A model generated the notes under the pieces. The model was not told the DNA's origin, ran no database searches, and saw only the letters and a program-made list of their open reading frames with translations. A program made the translations under genes and the position numbers. This document shows, one piece after another, positions 10,041 to 19,869 of a stretch of DNA of 64,000 nucleotides. How positions within the stretch are numbered: position 1 is the first letter of the stretch; each line of letters starts with the position of its first letter. The stretch comes from Nansenia antarctica. Lineage: Eukaryota; Chordata; Actinopteri; Argentiniformes; Microstomatidae. Location: NCBI GenBank assembly GCA_963989245.1, contig OZ022341.1, forward strand, positions 72,792,124 through 72,856,123, written 5' to 3'.

Positions 10041-10062
10041 GGCGCAAAGGCTCATGGGAATA
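10041..10062 (-). promoter_or_regulatory. ZNF143/STAF-like distal element of the U12 gene
   Basis: The minus strand reads TATTCCCATGAGCCTTTGCG, close to the ZNF143 (STAF) binding consensus. It lies about 230-250 bp upstream of the U12 start, the usual position of a snRNA distal sequence element. Confidence 0.6.
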
Positions 10063-10480
10063 ACACGACGTCACATCTGTCTTTTTTGTAGTGAAAAGCA
10101 ATCGATACCAGAGCTCTAAATTCTAAAGAGTAGATACTAATATGATAGATAAGAGATTATAGATAATATATTATAGATAATAAGATGAGCAATGAATTAT
10201 TTTGATCTGAGGTGATTGGTGAAGAGATAACAGCAGTTTCTCTTCCTCTATGTGTCTCTTTAGGTCCCTCTCCTCAAGATTACCGTATTTTTAAAAATGT
10301 TTTATTATTATGTAAAAATGGACAATCGTTTAATGTCGGACAATCGTTTTGGTCCTATTTCATTAATCATTTGGAGTTTTATTGATAACCTGATATAACT
10401 GTGATAACATGGGAGCAACAGTAGAGGGAGCCCTTGGTCTTCTGTAGTGCCTCCTGCCTAAACAAGCCTTGACTCAGTCA
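10063..10480. other. No feature recognised
   Basis: AT-rich sequence with short GATAGATAATA-type repeats. No ORF, RNA or repeat family was recognised. Confidence 0.4.
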
Positions 10481-10484
10481 TTCG

Positions 10485-10630
10485 CTTAGGGTTATGGTCC
10501 AGCAGCTGTAAGTGAGTAAGGGGTTAGGGTTAAGGCGTAGGGTTATGGTCCAGCAGCTGTAAGTGAGTAAGGGGTTAGGGTTAAGGCTTAGGGTTATGGT
10601 CCAGCAGCAGTAAGTGAGTAGGGGACAAGG
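10485..10630. repeat. 51-bp minisatellite, three copies
   Basis: The block GTTATGGTCCAGCAGCTGTA recurs at 10491, 10542 and 10593, an exact 51-bp period. Each unit also contains GGGGTTAGGGTTAAGG. Confidence 0.85.
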
Positions 10631-11040
10631 ATCGGAGTGAATACGCACTCCAAATACAGTATGGCTAACCCATATATAAACTATATGCACAGTGCATATA
10701 AGCCTGGAATAACAACAAGTCAAACTTGGCCTTAGTGGGAGTGAATTGACTGAGTAAAGTATTTGTTATTATTTGATTTCAGTGAATCACACTGCTGCGA
10801 GGCGTAGCCCCGAATCAGGAATGTATGGTGTGAAAGTACTGGGCAGGGGGGTGTGGGGGGAAGGGAGTGCTGAGGGATATGATTGACACAGTAAAGCCAA
10901 TGGCAATGTGCCAACCGTTTTCAACACTCTTTCTATTGACTTCTAGCTGACTTGACTTAATGAAGACCACGTTTGATGCGATGGTCCACAAGACATTTTG
11001 CGCATCTGGGCGGCAGTGTGACCTGGGAACCAGACTACAG

Positions 11041-11044
<4 letters not shown>

Positions 11045-11083
<39 letters not shown>

Positions 11084-11096
11084 CACACTCACACAC
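11045..11096. repeat. CA microsatellite
   Basis: A pure CA run with a few CACACT interruptions, about 120 bp beyond the meig1 stop codon. Confidence 0.9.
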
Positions 11097-11217
11097 AAAT
11101 CAAGACGTTTTCAGACAGCCTCATATCTTTATTCAGCTGCCAGTTTCTGCCGTGATGACATCGTCTTCTTTAAAAACATGTAGAAAGTCATTAGAAACGG
11201 AGGAGAGATGCTGGAGC

Positions 11218-12985
11218 CTATTCACTGTAGGAGTAGACCTTCACCTTGTGGACCTCCCTGTCCTCACACTCCCGCTTCCTGTTGTAGTAGTAGAAGGTGT
11301 TGTCTCTCCGCTGGAGCTTCTTCACAAAGCCTGTCTCAGGCCACCTGTCAATCTAGAGACAGAGACACCTGTCAATCTACACACACAGACACCAGTCAAT
11401 CTACACACAGAGACAATTACACCTGTCAATCTACACACACAGACACCTGTCAATCTAGAGACAGAGACACCTGTCAATCTGCACACAGAGAGACAATTAC
11501 ACGATCTACACACACAGACAGCTGTCAATCTACACACACACAGACACCTGTCAATCTACACACACAGAGACAATTACACCTGTCAATCTACACACACAGA
11601 CACCTGTCAATCTTCACACACAGAGACAATTACACCTGTCAATCTACACACACAGACACCTGTCAATCTAGAGACAGAGACACCTGTCAATCTAGAGACA
11701 GAGACAATTACACATGTCAATCTACACACACAGAGACAATTACACATGTCAATTTACACACACACAGACACCTGTCAATCTACACACACAGACATCTGTC
11801 AATCTACACACACAGAGACAATTACACATGTCAATTTACACACACACACAGACACCTGTCAATCTACACACACAGACATCTGTCAATCTACACACACAGA
11901 GACAATTACACATGTCAATTTACACACACACAGACACCTGTCAATCTACACACACAGACATCTGTCAATCTACACACACAGAGACAATTACACCTGTCAA
12001 TCTACACACATAGAGACAATATTATTATATATTATTATATCATCCTTATATCACTATTTGCATTTTTGGTTGGATGCTAAACTGCATTTCGTTGTATAGT
12101 ACTCTGCGATGACAATAAAGTTAAATCTAATCTAGATTCCTAACCCTAAAAATTCCAGTCTGAACATAACATACGCCATTGAGCTGACGCTTTTATCCAA
12201 AGACATTACAGTAAGTGCATACATTTTTTATATCAGTAGAGTAGCCTATATAAATATATAAACATTATATTATATGAACATATAAACAGAACGTTTTAAT
12301 TGGAATAAATAAACAAGTTCTTTACCAAGTCGACTTGCTTAACTTGTTTGTATTCCAGTTCGTCTCTGTAGCCCGCCTGTTGGAATCTGTACAGGTTCTC
12401 CACCTCGTCTGTCCACTGCTTGGCCCGGCTCACGGACTTGGGCCTGGCGTTGCCATCGAAGTAGGCATCGAAGGACATTGTGCTGCAGGGGGGTTAGGGT
12501 CTGCAGACCTAACAGAGGAGGAAATAGAGGGCCTGTGTAAAGATGTGCTATTAGCTGGAATACTAGCTAATCCAATAGCTGATTAAAATATTTGTTTTTA
12601 TTTATTTAAAATAACTAAAACATTTCTCCAGCTCGGGAACTTCAGGGACATACAAACACACCGAAATCACACAGTCATTGAGTTGTACATTCAATTAAAA
12701 TACAATAACATAGTTAAAAGAGGACACTTGTACTGCAACCTAATAGGCGTACAATAAGGTGGATTCATGAGTAGCATTCAGATAATTACAGATAGTTTGG
12801 CTAGGTAGAAAACGTGACAACTGGTAGACCACCACATCAAATAATAGCAGTAGATCAGTATATAGGTAGCTTATATATACTTTTACGAATTTAGTTAATT
12901 AAGATATATGCAATACATATTACTGTGTAACTTACAGCTCTATCCGTGTTGTTGAAGAGTTAGCTTGTCCTTGTTGCCTAGCAAC
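11218..12985 (-). CDS. meig1: meig1, meiosis-expressed gene 1 (2 coding exons plus 5' UTR exon)
   Basis: MEIG1 is a small protein needed for late sperm formation, where it works with PACRG in the manchette. The coding sequence on the minus strand is 12326-12478 (ATG at 12476-12478) joined to 11218-11352, giving 95 aa (mouse has 88). The first exon carries NLYRFQQAGYRDELEYKQVK and the second WPETGFVKKLQRRDNTFYYY, both highly characteristic. The donor is TTG|GTAAAG and the acceptor TCTCTAG|ATTGAC, in phase 0. Upstream, an acceptor lies at 12483-12484, and a noncoding exon ends at 12936 with a perfect GTAAGT donor. An X-box at 12973-12985 marks the probable promoter. The coding intron is dominated by a minisatellite seeded from the exon's own acceptor. 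Confidence 0.93.
11341..12025 (-). repeat. Minisatellite of duplicated splice acceptors in the meig1 intron
   Basis: About 24 irregular units of 24-34 bp each contain GTCAAT. In transcript sense the unit reads TGTGTGTAGATTGACAGGTG. The first unit overlaps the start of the last meig1 exon (11352), so every unit resembles the genuine exon start with its AG. Units vary between TCTAGAGACAGAGA and CACACACAGAGACAATTAC spacers. Confidence 0.88.
12040..12136 (+). mobile_element. LINE 3' tail
   Basis: The sequence GCATTTCGTTGTATAGTACT then GCGATGACAATAAAGTT and an AATCT repeat is a LINE 3' end. It is the sense partner of 1711-1803 and lies in the meig1 intron. Confidence 0.6.
12486..12929 (-). other. 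meig1 first intron, no further feature seen
   Basis: Intron between the noncoding exon (ends 12936) and the first coding exon. AT-rich, without a recognisable repeat. Confidence 0.5.
12973..12985 (-). promoter_or_regulatory. X-box (RFX binding site) at the meig1 start
   Basis: GTTGCCTAGCAAC is a near-perfect palindromic X-box. It lies about 40 bp upstream of the meig1 untranslated-exon donor. RFX factors drive ciliary and spermiogenic genes, which fits MEIG1. Confidence 0.75.
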
Positions 12986-13230
12986 TCCATAGCTTCTTCT
13001 TCGGTGGTTCTGGCTTCGGTTGCAGAGCACCACTTGCTGGACGAATCTGGGGAAGAACAATTCTAGACTCTAATAAGCCGTTTGAACAGGTGTTGTGGAT
13101 TAACCAGGAGTAGTGGAGGAGTTGGATATCACGTTTAAAATGTTTATGAACGTGACGCGAGTGGACGGAGGAGCAGAGGAGCGGGAGGTTTGAAGAGTTG
13201 TTTTGCTTGTTGTTTATTTTGTCCTAAACC

Positions 13231-13831
13231 ATGGGTCCTAAGAAGGCACTGACAACCGAAGAAGGCGATGAAATCAAGAAGTCACTGGATTTCTTGACAG
13301 AGGAGATTTCCACTGTCAAACTGCAGCAGAAAGCCATCTTGGACCTGGTGGAGGAGGTGAAGGCTCTCTGAGAAAGACCAGCGTCTGGTGCACCTGGAGG
13401 ACAGAGTGGCGGATCTGGAGCAGTACACCAGGATGAACGATGTGATTGTGACTGGGATCCGCATCAAACCCCGGTCATACGCTCGGGCGGTGACCGCTGA
13501 CAACGGGGGGGAGCCCGGCGAGCAGGATGTCAGCTCCGCGGAGCAACAGGTAGCTGCCTTCCTCCAGTCCAAGGGGATTGAAGTGAACTGTGACAACATC
13601 GAGGCATGCCACCCTCTGCCCCGGAGGAACGACGGCGACAATCCGGCAATCATCATCATGAGATTCACCAACAGAAAATACAAAACTGCACTGATAAAAC
13701 AAGGAAGGAAGCTGAAAGGAACAAACGTCTTCATAAACGAACATCTGACAACGAAACGGCGACATCGCCAGAAAAGCACGCTACTTGAGAAAACAGGGTA
13801 CAATTCAAAATACCTGGACCACAAACTGTAA
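13231..13831 (+). pseudogene. LINE ORF1, frameshifted
   Basis: The frame opens at ATG 13231 and reads a coiled-coil-like start. It hits a stop at about 13371, then resumes one frame away with LEDRVADLEQYTRMNDVIVT and runs to 13831. The second part has the basic, nucleic-acid-binding character of LINE ORF1 proteins. A one-base change in the run GCTCTCTGAG explains the break. It is a retroelement gene, not a host gene. Confidence 0.7.
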
Positions 13832-13940
13832 AATCTTCATTAAACTAAACGGAACGCCGGAGCAAGCCAACATATTGGTCATCAGAAGCATCGAGGAACT
13901 GGACAACTACTAACGATCATCATAAACCGGACTGTAAGGT

Positions 13941-14566
13941 ATGAATTCACAACACACAACCATGACACTGCCTGACTTAACTCATTCATCTACATCTGGA
14001 GACACTAATGATATAACTCAAAGTATTACTGATCATGGGGAACTGGAACTGAGAACATTTCAATACACTGACCATAATTTACTAGACTTGGAAAATGACA
14101 TAGATCCGGAGAATAATTTCTTCTACAACATCAACGACAACTGCAGCTACTACACAGATGAACAGTACAACCAGACCATTAAAACGGACAGCAAATTATC
14201 AATAATCCATGTCAATAGCAGAAGCCTGTATGCCAACTTCAATTACATCAAGGAATATTTAAATCAATTAACAAAACCATTCAAAATAATTGCCATCTCG
14301 GAAACATGGATCAATGCTGATAAAGGAATGGATTTTGAACTGGAAGTTAACTGTATAAGAAAGAATAAGAGTGGAGGAGGAGTGGCTTTGTATGTGGACA
14401 ATAACTTGAATTACAAGGTGGTAGAAGTATGACAACTGTTATTGACAACTTATTAGAATGCATAACAATTGAAATATGTAAAGAAAAAAAGAAAAATGTA
14501 ACAATTAGCTGTATATATAGAGCACCAGGCTCTAGTGTTGAAGCATTTAACGACTGGTGCTCTCGT
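13941..14566 (+). pseudogene. LINE ORF2 endonuclease region, frameshifted and truncated
   Basis: An ATG at 13941 begins an APE-type endonuclease. The first frame ends at 14432 just after a GGGVALYVDNNLNY motif, and the adjacent frame continues with CISCIYRAPGSS-like sequence up to the MITE boundary. The reverse transcriptase is absent. One frameshift at about 14430 and the truncation make it nonfunctional. Confidence 0.72.
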
Positions 14567-14892
14567 CAGTGTTGCCAGATGGGGCGGGTTACCAGGGTTC
14601 CCGCCGAATGGGCTACTTTTAATCACACTGGGCCGGAAAAAAAGCATATGGGCGTTTGGGCTGGATAAATAGCAAAAAATGTCAGCTGAAAGTAAATGCA
14701 TGCGTTTTTTTTTTTTTTTGTTTTTTTTTTTTTACAAACATACATACAGTTTAGGGGCAGGAGATGGGCACCTGCCCAATAGTAATTAGAGGTTTTCTCA
14801 CAATATAGGTTTTGGGCAGGTGGTTTTTGGTGGATTTAGCGGTTTTTAGACTGTGGTTAGGCTGGAAATTGTCAATCCCATCTGGCAACCTG
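14567..14892. mobile_element. MITE, TIR CAGxGTTGCCAGATGGG
   Basis: The element starts CAGTGTTGCCAGATGGGGC and ends CCCATCTGGCAACCTG, which are imperfect inverted repeats. A second copy of the family lies at 34589-34932. It sits between the L2-like LINE and the Tx1 LINE. No convincing target duplication was found. The CAGG-type end suggests hAT, but this is not proven. Confidence 0.7.
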
Positions 14893-17800
14893 GGTTATTA
14901 TTATTATTTAATAATTAATAATTAATATTAATTGTACATTCTAACACGGGTGGGGAGATTGTTAGTTGTTATGGCCCAGGTTATGTCAATTTGTCTGTTC
15001 ATGAGGCATTTATTGTTTATATTTTTCCATAGTTGTTCTTTTGTTATTGTGTTTGTGTGTTCTGATTTTTCTGGTGTTATATTTTGAGAAATTGTCTTTT
15101 TCATGGTCTTGAATGTCCATTCCCTGTCTTTGTGTAGTTTAACGTTTCCCTTAATGTTTTCCTCAGTCTTCTATAGTGTACTGGTGGATCCCATGAATAT
15201 GGTATTGTGTGTTCGATGTCTTTGATGCCGATGCCTCTTAGGCTCGTCTTGAAATAGAATCTGTTGAGGTAGCTTGCCTTCCTTTCCATTTTTTTTTTTA
15301 CAATTTTGGATAGTGTATGCTAGAGCTTGGGTTTTTATTAGTAGTGGTATATTTGGCACCCCTCTCCCTCCTTTCATTGTTTCCTTCACCATAATTTTGC
15401 CATTTATAATTAAAAATGAAAAGCTAACCCAAAAGGCAGTGGTAGGTGTTTCTGGCAAATGTGTAGAATACATGAATACAGACAACAATGTTGGCATTGT
15501 TGGCATTGGCAGACAACAATGTTGGCATTTTTCTTGTTCATTGATAAAAACATTGATAAAATTGTTTTGATAAAAGTCAAGCTCAATAACTGTAAACATA
15601 TGCTGTTCATTTGAATAATGGAAATATCAACAGTAACATTCTTATGAACATTGCAGCAAAAAAAAGTTTCTCTTATAAATGCCCAATAAAAACAAAAGTA
15701 CAGTATGAACAATTCTATTATCACACCAATACTACAAACATAAATAAAAAATAAGCCAAACACTGGACACAAAAAAACAAAAGGTACAGGTGGAACAACC
15801 TAAAAATACCTTATTAACTTTTGTGCACAAGGAGCAGTGTCATTGACTTGGAGCAGCTTGAGATTTGTAATAACCAACCAAAAGAAACACAGCAACTAAA
15901 AGAATGGATGCATTTGACCATGACCTCTCTCTTCACCAGTTCCTGTTTCCCTCCCCATATAAATCTGAATGTTTCAAGGTTTATTGTTTTTTCTTGTTCT
16001 CTGTTTGGTGGGAATATTTTTCCTATGTATGCAAGAATTGGGTATAGTATAGCATTTAGTAGTACAATTTCCCCTTTGTGGACAACGTCCTTTGTTGCCA
16101 TCCTCCTATTTTCTTTTTCATTTAGTTGATTGTGTCATCCCAGCTTTCTTGCCCTTGGTTTCTTTCATCAAAGATGATCCCCAGAATTTTTATTTTTGTT
16201 CTTACTGGGAAAATGCTTTGTATGTCCGAGTGTTTTGGCCAGTTTCTAGACGTATATATTTCACTTTTCTTTTTATTGATGACTGCTCCTGTTGCTTTGC
16301 AGTATTTGTCCAAAGTTTTTTCTATGTGTTTGGCAGATTGGACGGTTGTGCAGATGAGTGTGACGTCGTCCATATATGCTTGTGTCTTTATCTGTTTGTT
16401 GTTTGAGCCTGGTAATGTATAGCCTTCTATGTTCTTGTTTTTACGGATGTTGTTGAGTAATGGCTCTATTGCAAGGGTGTAGAGGATGGCTGACAAAGGG
16501 CATCCCTGTCTAACTCCAGATTTTACTTTTATTTCATTTGTTTGTGTGCCATTGACCAATACTGTGCTCGTGATATTATTGTAAATTATTTTTACCCAGT
16601 TCTGTATTGTTTTGTTGATGTTTCCTGTTTTTAATACTTCTAGTAGGTAAGCAGCATGATTGACCCTGTCGAAGGCTTTCTCCTGGTCTAAATTGAAAAT
16701 ACAGAAGGGGATTGACCTTTCTTCTGCATGGGAGAAGATGTCCCTAATGATGGTGAGATTGTCTGTAGTAGAGCGTCCTGGTGCTCCACAGGTTTGGTCT
16801 TGCTCAATAACATCTGGTATTTCTTTTTGTAGTCTGTACATGAGTATTTTGGTGAGAATTTTGTAGTCTGTGCAGAGTAAAGTTATGGGGCGCCAATTTT
16901 GAAGGTCTTCTGGGTCTCCTTTCTTGTATAGTAGTGTTATGATTCCTTTTGTCATGGTTGGGCACATCTCTCTTGTGTTATACATGTAATTAAATACTTT
17001 TGTCATGCCAGCTTTTATTGGATCCCAGAAGGCTTTGTAAAACTCAACAGGAAGTCCATCTTGACCTGGGGTTTTGCCTTCAGTTAGGCTGTCTATTGCT
17101 TTTTTGATCTCCTCTGTTGTAATGGGCACCTCTTCCCCTTCTATTACTTTTCCAGCCACTCTCTCCGTGTCCCGAAGCAGCTCTTCTATCAGCTCTCTGT
17201 TTGTGTCTTTTTCAGTGTATAATTCTGTATAGAATTCTGTTACTATGTTTCTAATTTGTTGTGGGTCGTTTTGTTTTGTTCCTTTTTTGTCTTTGATGGA
17301 GTCCATCATGTGTTTTTTCTTTTTTATCTTCTGGAAGAAATAAGGTGTGCATTTTTCATTTTGTTCTAGATGTTTGATTCTGCTTTTCACCTGTATCTTT
17401 CTCTGTTCTTCTTGGTAAAGGTTTTCTAGTTTGAGTTTTGTTTCTTTTATCTCCTGGGTGAGATTAAAGCCTTCCAATTGTAGGTTTGACAGCCGTTGCA
17501 GTGTTTGGTCCAGTCTTTTCGTCTTCTCCCTTGTGTCTCTTGCCTGTTTTTTGCTTGCCGCTTTGAGGTAGTTTTTCGCTCTGTCTTTAATGTTTTCCCA
17601 CCAATCCACTGGTGATGGATATAGGTCTATGAGGGTGGCCCACTCTGTTAGTCTGTTGGTCAGGGCTTCTCTGGTTTTGGTGTTCTTGAGGAGCGTTGTA
17701 TTCAGCTTCCACACCCCTGGGCCTTTTTCTTCTTGGTTTGTTGCTGGTTGTGTTATTGTTGTTGTTATTTGCCTGTGGTCTGAGTAGAATACTGGTGCAG

Positions 17801-18530
17801 AGTGTGTGTTTGTTGTCGTGAGGTTTGGATCTATTAGGACCATATCTATTCTTGAGAAGGACCTTCCATCTGCACTTGTCCAAGTGTGGTGTGGTGTCAG
17901 GTCTTTTCCTATGTCTTGGAGGGAAAGGTCTGTGATTAGTTTGTTAAGTTTTCGGCTTGATGCGTCATTTCTTGGGCGGCTTCTGTCCATTTCCCTTCTT
18001 GCACAATTAAAGTCACCTATCATGATGGTATGTTTCCCAGAAGTGCAGGGTACAACTTTTCAAAAAACTGTGTTCTTTCATTTTGATTAGTTGGTGCATA
18101 TACATTTATTATTTTTGTTGTGTTTTTCCCATATTTTGCAACTGTTGTTATTAGCCGTCCTGCTTGTATTATTTTTGGCTGTAGTAGTTGGATTGTTGAG
18201 TTTTTGCTCAGTATGGCGACTCCATCTGCCCTGGCCGTATTTGAGCCAGACCATATGGAGTCTCCAAGTCCCCATTCTTTTTGGAGGTCTTCATAGGTTT
18301 TTCGGTATGGGATGTTACATTCTTGAAGACATATTATGTCTGTGTTGAGTGATGCCACGTGGGAAAAAACTACTCCTCTTTTCTTTTCCCACAAGATGCT
18401 CCTGACGTTAATTGTAGTAATCCTGATTGTCATGATGGTGATGAGAAAGAGTTTTAGCACTTTACTGTCCATGTGGGTGTTTGCTGTTGACCGGTTCAAC
18501 TCCTATGTACTGGAGACAACAACGATTGTC
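14893..18530 (-). mobile_element. Tx1-clade LINE, degraded and 5'-truncated
   Basis: A minus-strand LINE whose ORF2 closely parallels the intact Tx1-type ORF2 at 39303-42689, including SGVRQGCPLSAILYTLAIEP and YMDD. ORF1 is missing, because the element stops at about 18530 where a Penelope-like fragment begins. It has a frameshift near 18022 and an insertion at about 15425-15890. The 3' end lies in an AT-rich ATT tract near 14893-14940. Confidence 0.82.
15080..18499 (-). pseudogene. Tx1 LINE ORF2 (endonuclease-RT), broken
   Basis: The endonuclease start (ATG about 18499) carries ITTINVRS and SGSNTARADGVAIL. Its frame ends at 18020, and the next frame restarts with GDFNCARREMDRSR, so one frameshift separates two parts of the endonuclease. 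The reverse transcriptase with YMDD is open to 16122. The C-terminal region continues in pieces (15814-16101, then 15101-15425), separated by a roughly 470-bp insertion of unknown identity. ATGGT-like sequence flanks the insertion. Compared with the intact copy, the final Cys-rich region is missing. Confidence 0.8.
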
Positions 18531-18574
18531 CCTGGCGAAAAAATGAGAAGTCATTCCAGGAACAGACAGAGACT

Positions 18575-19357
18575 TTGAAAAATATGTTTACAAGCAGAGG
18601 ATACACACAGGACATTGTAGACAAAGCAGCTGAGAAAGTTAGTCTGAAGACTCAAGATGAGTGCTTGCAGACTAATAAAAAAGAAAATACAGTACAACCA
18701 GTGCTATGTGTGACACAATACTCACCTCTTGGTAACTTTTTGAAAAAAACGATAAAAAAACATTGGCATCTGCTGAGTTCGGATCCAACACTAGATAAAT
18801 CGTTTCAGGTACCCCCCCGTCTAGTGTATAGAAGGGCACCTAATATTAGAGACATTGTGGTGAAGTCTGACTTGCCACCCAAGAAAATGCATACTTTCTT
18901 AGATGATTTACCTGATGGGAACAGACGCTGTGGGTCTTGTGCCCAGTGTCACTTTACGGAAAAATGTAATTTCTTTTATCATCCTACTACAGAAAAACAG
19001 GTTAAAATAAAAGGAAAAATAACCTGCTCAACTACTCATGTTATTTACATGCTCAAGTGTCCCTGTGGAAAAGCTTATGTCGGAAAAACTACACGGGCCT
19101 TAAAGACCCGCATTGCGGAACACAGGAGCACTATTCGTAATGGGGACGAGAAAAGTCCAGTAGCGGTACACTTTAAACAGGAAAAGCACAATGTCTCATC
19201 TTTAAGATATGTAGCAATTGAAAAAGTGCATTACCCCAGACGGGGAGGTGACATAGATAATCTTCTCCTAAAAAGAGAAGTGTGGTGGATTGACTACTTG
19301 AAAACAATGGCACCTGTAGGCTTAAATGAAGACTTCGATATCAGGCCCTTTTTGTAA
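18575..19357 (+). CDS. Penelope-like GIY-YIG endonuclease domain (fragment)
   Basis: The frame is open over 260 codons. The ATG at 18575 is internal to the original polyprotein, and homologous sequence begins a few codons upstream. Residues 119-131 hold a Cys cluster (CGSCAQC...C) like the zinc-binding linker of these endonucleases. Residues 156-200 hold the GIY-YIG core: VIYML, AYVGKT, the catalytic Arg in RIAEHR, and the later Asn/His region. Penelope-like elements pair this nuclease with a telomerase-like reverse transcriptase, which is absent here, so the copy cannot be autonomous. Confidence 0.8.
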   Translation: MKNMFTSRGYTQDIVDKAAEKVSLKTQDECLQTNKKENTVQPVLCVTQYSPLGNFLKKTIKKHWHLLSSDPTLDKSFQVPPRLVYRRAPNIRDIVVKSDLPPKKMHTFLDDLPDGNRRCGSCAQCHFTEKCNFFYHPTTEKQVKIKGKITCSTTHVIYMLKCPCGKAYVGKTTRALKTRIAEHRSTIRNGDEKSPVAVHFKQEKHNVSSLRYVAIEKVHYPRRGGDIDNLLLKREVWWIDYLKTMAPVGLNEDFDIRPFL

Positions 19358-19767
19358 AACAGAGGGTCTGAGTATAGCCTGTCTATGAAAATTTGAGTAT
19401 AGCCTGTCTATGAAAATTTGTTTGTGTTTTTGGCGATGTAGTCAACATGAAGTTTGAAATCAAATTTGAATATAGCCTGTCTTTGAAAATTTGTTTGTGT
19501 TTTGTGTTTTTGGTGATGTAGTCAACATGAAGGTCGAAATCAAGTTAGGATCTGATTTCCTTGGAGAGGTGTATTTTTCTAAATGTTGTATGTTTATATA
19601 AAAAAGAAAAAGAAGAAAAAAACAATACTATGTAATCATGTAACTTTTTGTGAATCTTGTTCTAAATCATGTCTACACTGATACGTGCTCCAACACACCA
19701 GGTGGGGCTAATGATTGTCAATGTCACATTTGTATAAAAAAGACATTGTTTTCTGTTTCCTGTTATA

Positions 19768-19795
19768 CTGAAGAAGACCTCACGGTCGAAACGTC
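19768..19795 (+). ncRNA. Hammerhead-ribozyme-like motif of the Penelope element
   Basis: CTGAAGA is followed by A, a GACC/GGTC stem with loop TCAC, then GAAA and CGTC. Core boxes CUGANGA and GAAA and helix II are present, as in Penelope-element hammerheads. One extra A between CUGANGA and helix II departs from the minimal consensus, so activity is doubtful. Confidence 0.45.
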
Positions 19796-19869
19796 TTTTT
19801 TACTTGTTGCTTGATCAATAAAAATTGGAGCAACGAAAAGTGAGTGCGGGTTACCTTTTTGTATCAATA

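Larger units (their letters stand above)
13080..14566 (+). mobile_element. L2/CR1-group LINE, 3'-truncated
   Basis: The fragment contains a 5' UTR, ORF1 and the endonuclease part of ORF2, and stops abruptly at 14566 where a MITE begins. The endonuclease includes SIIHVNSRSLYANFNYIKEY and IIAISETWI, typical of L2-clade APE domains. No reverse transcriptase follows. Both ORFs carry one-base frameshifts. Confidence 0.75.
18540..19842 (+). mobile_element. Penelope-like element, 5'-truncated
   Basis: The fragment has the GIY-YIG endonuclease of Penelope-like elements followed by a roughly 480-bp 3' region. That region contains two short direct repeats (TATAGCCTGTCTATGAAAAT and GATGTAGTCAACATGAAG) and ends in an AATAAA-like signal. 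A hammerhead-like core lies at 19768-19795. The reverse transcriptase is missing apart from its extreme C-terminus. Confidence 0.8.

Noticed and set aside
10485..10630. Telomeric repeat
   Set aside because: GGGTTAGGGTTAAGG occurs only once per 51-bp unit in a three-copy minisatellite.
19370..19540. Possible terminal repeats of a DNA transposon
   Set aside because: The short direct repeats lie in the Penelope-like 3' region and are not inverted.
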